Positions 24,239 through 27,786 of a DNA stretch of 27,786 nucleotides are shown here, one piece after another. The stretch spans positions 1 through 27,786 of the forward strand of contig CAZDBA010000056.1 in assembly GCA_964503615.1 (NCBI GenBank), in the 5' to 3' direction. The notes under the pieces were generated by a model. It was given only the letters and a program-made list of their open reading frames with translations, ran no database searches and was not told where the DNA came from. This DNA is from CAZDBA01 sp964503615. Its GTDB lineage: Bacteria > Planctomycetota > Planctomycetia > Pirellulales > Pirellulaceae. A program made the translations under genes and the position numbers. The first letter of the stretch is position 1; each line of letters opens with the position of its first letter.

Positions 24239-24304
24239 GGAAACCCGACTTGTTAGCGAGGAAACCAGTTTGCCTTCGTTCCTTGCTAACGCTGCGAGTT
24301 ACCA
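24239..24304. repeat. dispersed inverted repeat (MVTRSVS family), copy B
   Basis: Minus-strand homologue of 14341-14407. On the minus strand the first bases ATGGTAACTCGCAGCGTTAG are read as M-V-T-R-S-V-S, a well known false start in planctomycete annotation. The two arms pair: GGTAAC...GTTAGCAAGGAA with TTTCCTCGCTAAC...GTTTCC. The assembly gap starts 15 bases beyond it. Confidence 0.75.
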
Positions 24305-24319
24305 TTTCGGACGCTTTTG

Positions 24320-24419
24320 NNNNNNNNNNNNNNNNNNNNNNNNNNNNNNNNNNNNNNNNNNNNNNNNNNNNNNNNNNNNNNNNNNNNNNNNNNNNNNNNN
24401 NNNNNNNNNNNNNNNNNNN
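24320..24419. other. 100-N scaffold gap
   Basis: Exactly 100 N, so of unknown real size. The flanks share no overlap. The gap hides the 3' end of the serine acetyltransferase gene; the nearby dispersed repeat may be why assembly stopped. Confidence 0.95.
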
Positions 24420-25339
24420 ACCTGATTTCGCATGCGGAGTTTGGGCTTTTCCATTACTACGGTCGTATTCGGATCAACGCTGTTAGTTAGCCAGACGCTG
24501 GACCCGACCACACTCCCCTTCCCTACGATCGTGTCGCCACCCAACACGGTAGCATTGGCGTAGATTACAACTCCGTCCTCGATGGTTGGGTGCCGTTTGG
24601 AATCTCTGACAACTTGGCCTTCCGCGTCCAGCGGAAAACTCAAAGCGCCCAAGGTTACGCCTTGATAGATTTTCACATGGTCGCCGATCACGCAAGTCTC
24701 ACCGATCACGACGCCAGTACCGTGATCAATAAAAAAGCTCTCACCAATCTTGGCACCCGGATGGATATCGATTCCCGTTTCTCCATGCACCCACTCGCTC
24801 AACATTCGTGGTAACAACGGGGCCCCATCGCTGTACAGCTGATGGGCAAAACGATGAACCATAATCGCCAAAAAACCGGGGTAGCAAATTACGATCTCCT
24901 GAAACGACTTGCAAGCGGGGTCTCCTTCATAAGCCGCTTTGACATCACGATTCAGTTGAGCCGCGACCTCGGGCAAGCTCTGCAGAAACTCGCTCATCAA
25001 TTCGTCCGCACAAATGTCATCGTCGACTTCTAGACCATCCGTTTTCGAGCAACCCGATTGCTTGATCGACCAGTCGAACAAGCGGCCCAGTTGATCGCGC
25101 AATTGGAGCATTCGCTGGTGAACGTGCCCGACAACTTCGCCCTTTTCCAATTGGCGCGATGGGCGAAAGCCTGGAAACACGATATCCTTGAGCAGCATAA
25201 CCAGAGACGCCAGTTCGTTTCCGTCAGGAGTTCCCGATGCAACCGTCCGGTTTTTCGCTTGCTCAGGCAAACATTGATTTTCAACGACTTGCAGAGCAAT
25301 TTGGTGTAATTTGTCGATTTTCGTTGAAGCTTCGGACAT
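24420..25339 (-). CDS. serine O-acetyltransferase, 3' end lost in gap
   Basis: 306 residues visible from the ATG at 25339 (MSEASTKID); the frame is open to 25489 but the added 50 residues are basic and not family-like. It acetylates serine with acetyl-CoA, the first step of cysteine synthesis, in the cytoplasm. The N-terminal helical domain (1-200) is followed by a left-handed beta helix of hexapeptide repeats with HGETGIDIHPGAKIGESFFI and DHGTGVVIGETCVIGD, including the catalytic Asp-His pair. The last visible residues, MEKPKLRMRNQ, are near the usual end, so only a few residues should be missing. The long N-terminus is as in EpsC-type enzymes. No cysK is next to it. Confidence 0.9.
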
Positions 25340-25570
25340 ATTGGGCTCGTGATCAGTTGGTTCTCGGAACCTTTTCTTCGAGAAGAATGCGCGCCGGCAG
25401 AATGGTACGGATAGTAACCTGACTTTAAAAAGGAAGCGAACCTCGCAGGCAAGACTACCGAACTTGCCCTTTAATTGTACGTAAAACAAGCGTTCTCAAA
25501 CACCAAGCATGCGATTTGGGTTCGGTTAGCCTGTTCTAGTGCGTACAAATCAGGTTAAATTCCAAGAAGC

Positions 25571-25586
25571 TGAGTTTTCCAACTCA
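25571..25586. promoter_or_regulatory. perfect 6-bp palindrome upstream of metal permease
   Basis: TGAGTTTTCCAACTCA: 6-base arms around TTCC, 36 bases before the permease start and in the divergent region with serine acetyltransferase. Could be an operator or an RNA hairpin; no known motif is matched. Confidence 0.25.
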
Positions 25587-25621
25587 TCGAAAACACAATT
25601 TTTTCCTTCGGTAAACAAACG

Positions 25622-26887
25622 TTGACTATTATTCCCGCTATCTGGAACGTACTTTGCCAACTAGCACCTTGGTTGCTGTTGGGCATGTTCTTGTCGGGCA
25701 TGTTGCATGTCCTGTTACCTGCTGGATTTGTTCGCCAACGTTTTCGCGGCACTCAAGGAGTCCTTTCGGCAGTCACGTTAGGCATTCCTCTTCCTCTTTG
25801 TTCCTGTGGTGTCGTGCCTGCGGGCATCGGTCTCAAAAACGAAGGTGCCAGTGACGGCGCTGCGATTGGATTCCTGATCAGCACACCTCAGACCGGTATC
25901 GATTCGATCCTGGTCAGCGCCTCATTCTTTGGCTGGCCGTTTGCGATTTTCAAAATGGCAGCCGCTTTGGTAACAGGAGTACTCGGTGGTTTGTTCGCTG
26001 ATCGAACAGAAAATCCTGGCGAATCGAGCAAGACTTCTTCGACGAACGTTCAAGCCGACCAAAAGCCGAAACGCTGGAGCGACTTGTTCGTTCACGGAAT
26101 CGATATCTTACGTTCGATCTGGGGCTGGCTAATTGTCGGTATCGTTGTATCGGCAGTGATTGAGAACTGGGTCCCCGAATCCTGGATCGCCGGCGTCGGC
26201 AGCATGAACCTTTTTTGGTCGATGCTATTGGTGCTTGCTGTATCCACACCGCTGTACGTTTGCGCAACTGCATCCGTTCCCATCGCGGCAGCACTTGTCA
26301 GTGCTGGACTGCCGCCAGCTGCGGCTTTGGTTTTTCTAATGGCAGGACCTGCGACAAACGTCACCACAATCGGTGCGATCTTCAGTCGTTTTGGTGGCAA
26401 GCAACTGGCAATCTACCTTTCGTCAATTATCGGTGGCAGTATGTTATTTGCCTGGATGTTCGACTGGGTCGTTACCACCACACTTTCCGGCGGCCTCTCA
26501 CATGCTCACGATCACAATAACTGGACCTCGATTCTCAGCGCAGTGATCCTTTTGGGGCTAATTGGTTGGTTTGTGTGGGAAAGTGTTCAACGAAGACTGT
26601 CCACATTGTCCATGCAAACTCCCGCACGTGAAGAGTCGGGCTCAGGAATGTCACCAGCCCACCAGCAGAAAGAAAACGGCGGTCAATTTCAAGAATTTCA
26701 AGCATTTCAAGTAGACGGGCTACACTGCCAAAACTGTGTAAGCAAACTAGAGCGAGCGTTGCGCGACCTACCGGGCTTGACCAAGGCCCAAGTCCAACTG
26801 AAAAATGGAACGGTCGTGGTAGCAGGCGAATTCACTTCGGACGAAATTAAAGCTACGATTTCGTCAGCCGGTTTTATTCCGCTCTAA
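25622..26887 (+). CDS. ArsP/SO_0444-type permease with C-terminal heavy-metal-associated domain
   Basis: 421 residues from a TTG start; an ATG at residue 22 is the alternative. Eight to ten membrane helices of the PF03773 permease family fill residues 1-320. The first helices include the CSCG pair Cys60/Cys62 (PLPLCSCGVVPAG), the thiol site of this family. A His-rich loop (SHAHDHNN) lies near residue 295. A soluble linker leads to an HMA domain (about 355-421) whose metal loop is GLHCQNCVSK in place of GMxCxxC, with the usual beta-alpha-beta pattern after it. Likely an exporter of copper, zinc or other soft metal, with the HMA domain as a metal receiver or sensor; substrate unproven. Confidence 0.88.
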   Translation: MTIIPAIWNVLCQLAPWLLLGMFLSGMLHVLLPAGFVRQRFRGTQGVLSAVTLGIPLPLCSCGVVPAGIGLKNEGASDGAAIGFLISTPQTGIDSILVSASFFGWPFAIFKMAAALVTGVLGGLFADRTENPGESSKTSSTNVQADQKPKRWSDLFVHGIDILRSIWGWLIVGIVVSAVIENWVPESWIAGVGSMNLFWSMLLVLAVSTPLYVCATASVPIAAALVSAGLPPAAALVFLMAGPATNVTTIGAIFSRFGGKQLAIYLSSIIGGSMLFAWMFDWVVTTTLSGGLSHAHDHNNWTSILSAVILLGLIGWFVWESVQRRLSTLSMQTPAREESGSGMSPAHQQKENGGQFQEFQAFQVDGLHCQNCVSKLERALRDLPGLTKAQVQLKNGTVVVAGEFTSDEIKATISSAGFIPL

Positions 26888-26927
26888 GCCCTTACGGCCC
26901 AAGTTTGATTAATTTTGCTGTGGCAAT

Positions 26928-27545
26928 ATGCGAATTCTGATCGATGGCTACAACTTGATGCACGCCATCGGATTCCATGGCAACCTCGCCCAACCAGGAA
27001 TCCTGGAAGCAGCCCGTTTGCGGACTTTGGACAAGCTCGCTGAATACCTTTCAGCAGAAGAGAGTTCAAACACGGTCGTTATTTTCGATGCAGGTCATCG
27101 CGGCAAAGAGCAACCGCGACATTACGCTCGCAATTCGATACGTGTCGAGTTTGCAATGGACTACGCCAACGCGGATTCAATGATCCAGGAGTTGATCCGA
27201 GACCACAACACTCCCAAACAACTCTTGGTCGTTTCCTCTGACCACCAAATTCAACGGACGGCCAAAGCAAGAAAAGCAAATTTCATCGACTCCGATGAGT
27301 GGATCGTTCTACTCGAATCGAGAACCAAATCAAAAATCAAATCGAACAAGACAAACAGCAATTCCCGACAACCGCCAAAGACCGATACAGAAAACGACTA
27401 CTGGATGGAAGTGTTCACCGCGGATTCCATCGACGAGATGATCGACGACGGGGAATCGGATCCGACTGACGAGGTAGAAGAAGATCCGTTTTCTGGTAGC
27501 GATCTAGATATCTTCCCGCCAGGATATGGCGAGGACATCGTTTGA
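26928..27545 (+). CDS. YacP-type NYN-domain RNase-like protein
   Basis: 205 residues. Residues 1-135 are the NYN/PIN-like fold (PF05991): MRILIDGYNLMHAIGF with Asp6 and Asn9, VVIFDAGH, the acidic NADSMIQELI, and LLVVSSDHQIQRTAKA. In Bacillus the YacP (Rae1) family cleaves mRNA on ribosomes, so an endoribonuclease role is likely. The tail (136-205) is first Lys/Ser/Asn-rich (KSKIKSNKTNSNSRQPPK) and then strongly acidic, a low-complexity extension not found in short YacPs. The gene starts 40 bases after the permease and its stop is 10 bases from the convergent haem-protein gene. Confidence 0.88.
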   Translation: MRILIDGYNLMHAIGFHGNLAQPGILEAARLRTLDKLAEYLSAEESSNTVVIFDAGHRGKEQPRHYARNSIRVEFAMDYANADSMIQELIRDHNTPKQLLVVSSDHQIQRTAKARKANFIDSDEWIVLLESRTKSKIKSNKTNSNSRQPPKTDTENDYWMEVFTADSIDEMIDDGESDPTDEVEEDPFSGSDLDIFPPGYGEDIV

Positions 27546-27555
27546 TTTCAGACGA

Positions 27556-27786
27556 TCAATTCGACTCCACTCGACTCACATCGTTTGCATCCAAGTTGGG
27601 GTCGGTCGATCGAAAACGATACGAAAACGCGCCAAGCAGCTCGCCACGTTTGACCGCGTGGCAATCCATACAGTTCCGACTGGCCCGAAGTGATCCCAGC
27701 ATCATCAATTGATCGCCTGTTTGACGCGTTACGATATCTTCGTCGGTTCGTAATTTTTCCAGAGCCGTTTTTTCAAACGCGTTCAA
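27556..27786 (-). CDS. c-type haem motif protein, C-terminal part (cut by window edge)
   Basis: 76 residues are visible and the frame continues past the window edge (the first codon, TTG, is only an apparent start). The haem c motif CMDCH is present (SRNCMDCHAVKRGELLGAFSYRF), as in the C-terminal cytochrome-like proteins common in planctomycetes. Exported, because c-type haem is attached outside the cytoplasm; the signal peptide is not in view. Function not known. Confidence 0.7.
   Translation of the reverse strand: MNAFEKTALEKLRTDEDIVTRQTGDQLMMLGSLRASRNCMDCHAVKRGELLGAFSYRFRSTDPNLDANDVSRVESN

Noticed and set aside
23271..24305. 344-residue form of the sulfotransferase
   Set aside because: The first residues come from a dispersed repeat and the next 40 do not look like the family; the ATG at 24125 has a ribosome site.
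24299..24319. C-terminus QKRPKW for the serine acetyltransferase after the N gap
   Set aside because: It depends on the arbitrary 100-N size and reads into the dispersed-repeat region; the true end is hidden in the gap.
1..27786. CRISPR arrays, tRNA and rRNA genes
   Set aside because: No regularly spaced direct repeats, no cloverleaf-like segments and no rRNA-like stretches were seen.

Overview
The window looks like a chromosomal contig from a planctomycete, most likely a member of the Pirellulaceae (Rhodopirellula relatives). Grounds: weak or absent Shine-Dalgarno sites, abundant secreted and membrane proteins without named families, two ExbD paralogues beside vWA and TPR proteins, a stand-alone FMN-type glutamate synthase, a YfhO-type membrane protein, a CxxCH protein of the kind common in planctomycetes, integron-type attC sites, and dispersed palindromes, one of which reads as MVTRSVS. 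This placement is inference from gene content; no rRNA or tRNA gene is present.

Layout. 1-2036: tail of an integron cassette array, with three attC-like sites (91-236, 1116-1214, 1970-2036) and two one-gene cassettes for secreted proteins of unknown function. 2163-3418: hairpins, a dispersed palindrome and an enolase-superfamily enzyme. 3571-9885: six-gene, same-strand cluster: TonB-like vWA protein, TPR protein, ExbB, ExbD, ExbD, large TPR protein. I read it as an ion-motive-force-driven envelope machine in which a vWA domain replaces the usual TonB C-terminal domain. 9893-13865 (minus): FMN-type glutamate synthase, inositol monophosphatase (start and stop overlap) and AI-2E family permease. 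13988-14323: stand-alone TfoX C-terminal-domain protein, followed by a 310-base block of palindromic repeats. 14640-18343: divergent pair, a hypothetical membrane protein and a YfhO-like protein. 18438-19303: TIGR02996/Imm5-like protein interrupted by an assembly artefact. 19715-22569: TerC, viroplasmin-RNase H, a small membrane protein and a SRAP (HMCES/YedK) protein. 22589-23231: second copy of the dispersed palindrome, an IS30 transposase scrap and an AT-rich orphan membrane protein. 23271-25339 (minus): sulfotransferase and serine acetyltransferase, separated by a repeat and a 100-N gap. 25622-27545: ArsP-type permease with a C-terminal heavy-metal domain, and a YacP-type NYN nuclease. The 3' edge cuts a haem c-type protein on the minus strand.

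The most interesting items are the TonB-vWA/ExbBDD cluster, the attC array, the two dispersed palindrome families (one creates a false N-terminal extension on the sulfotransferase), and the 55-base duplicated contig ends around the first N run. Removing that duplication restores one intact 236-residue protein.
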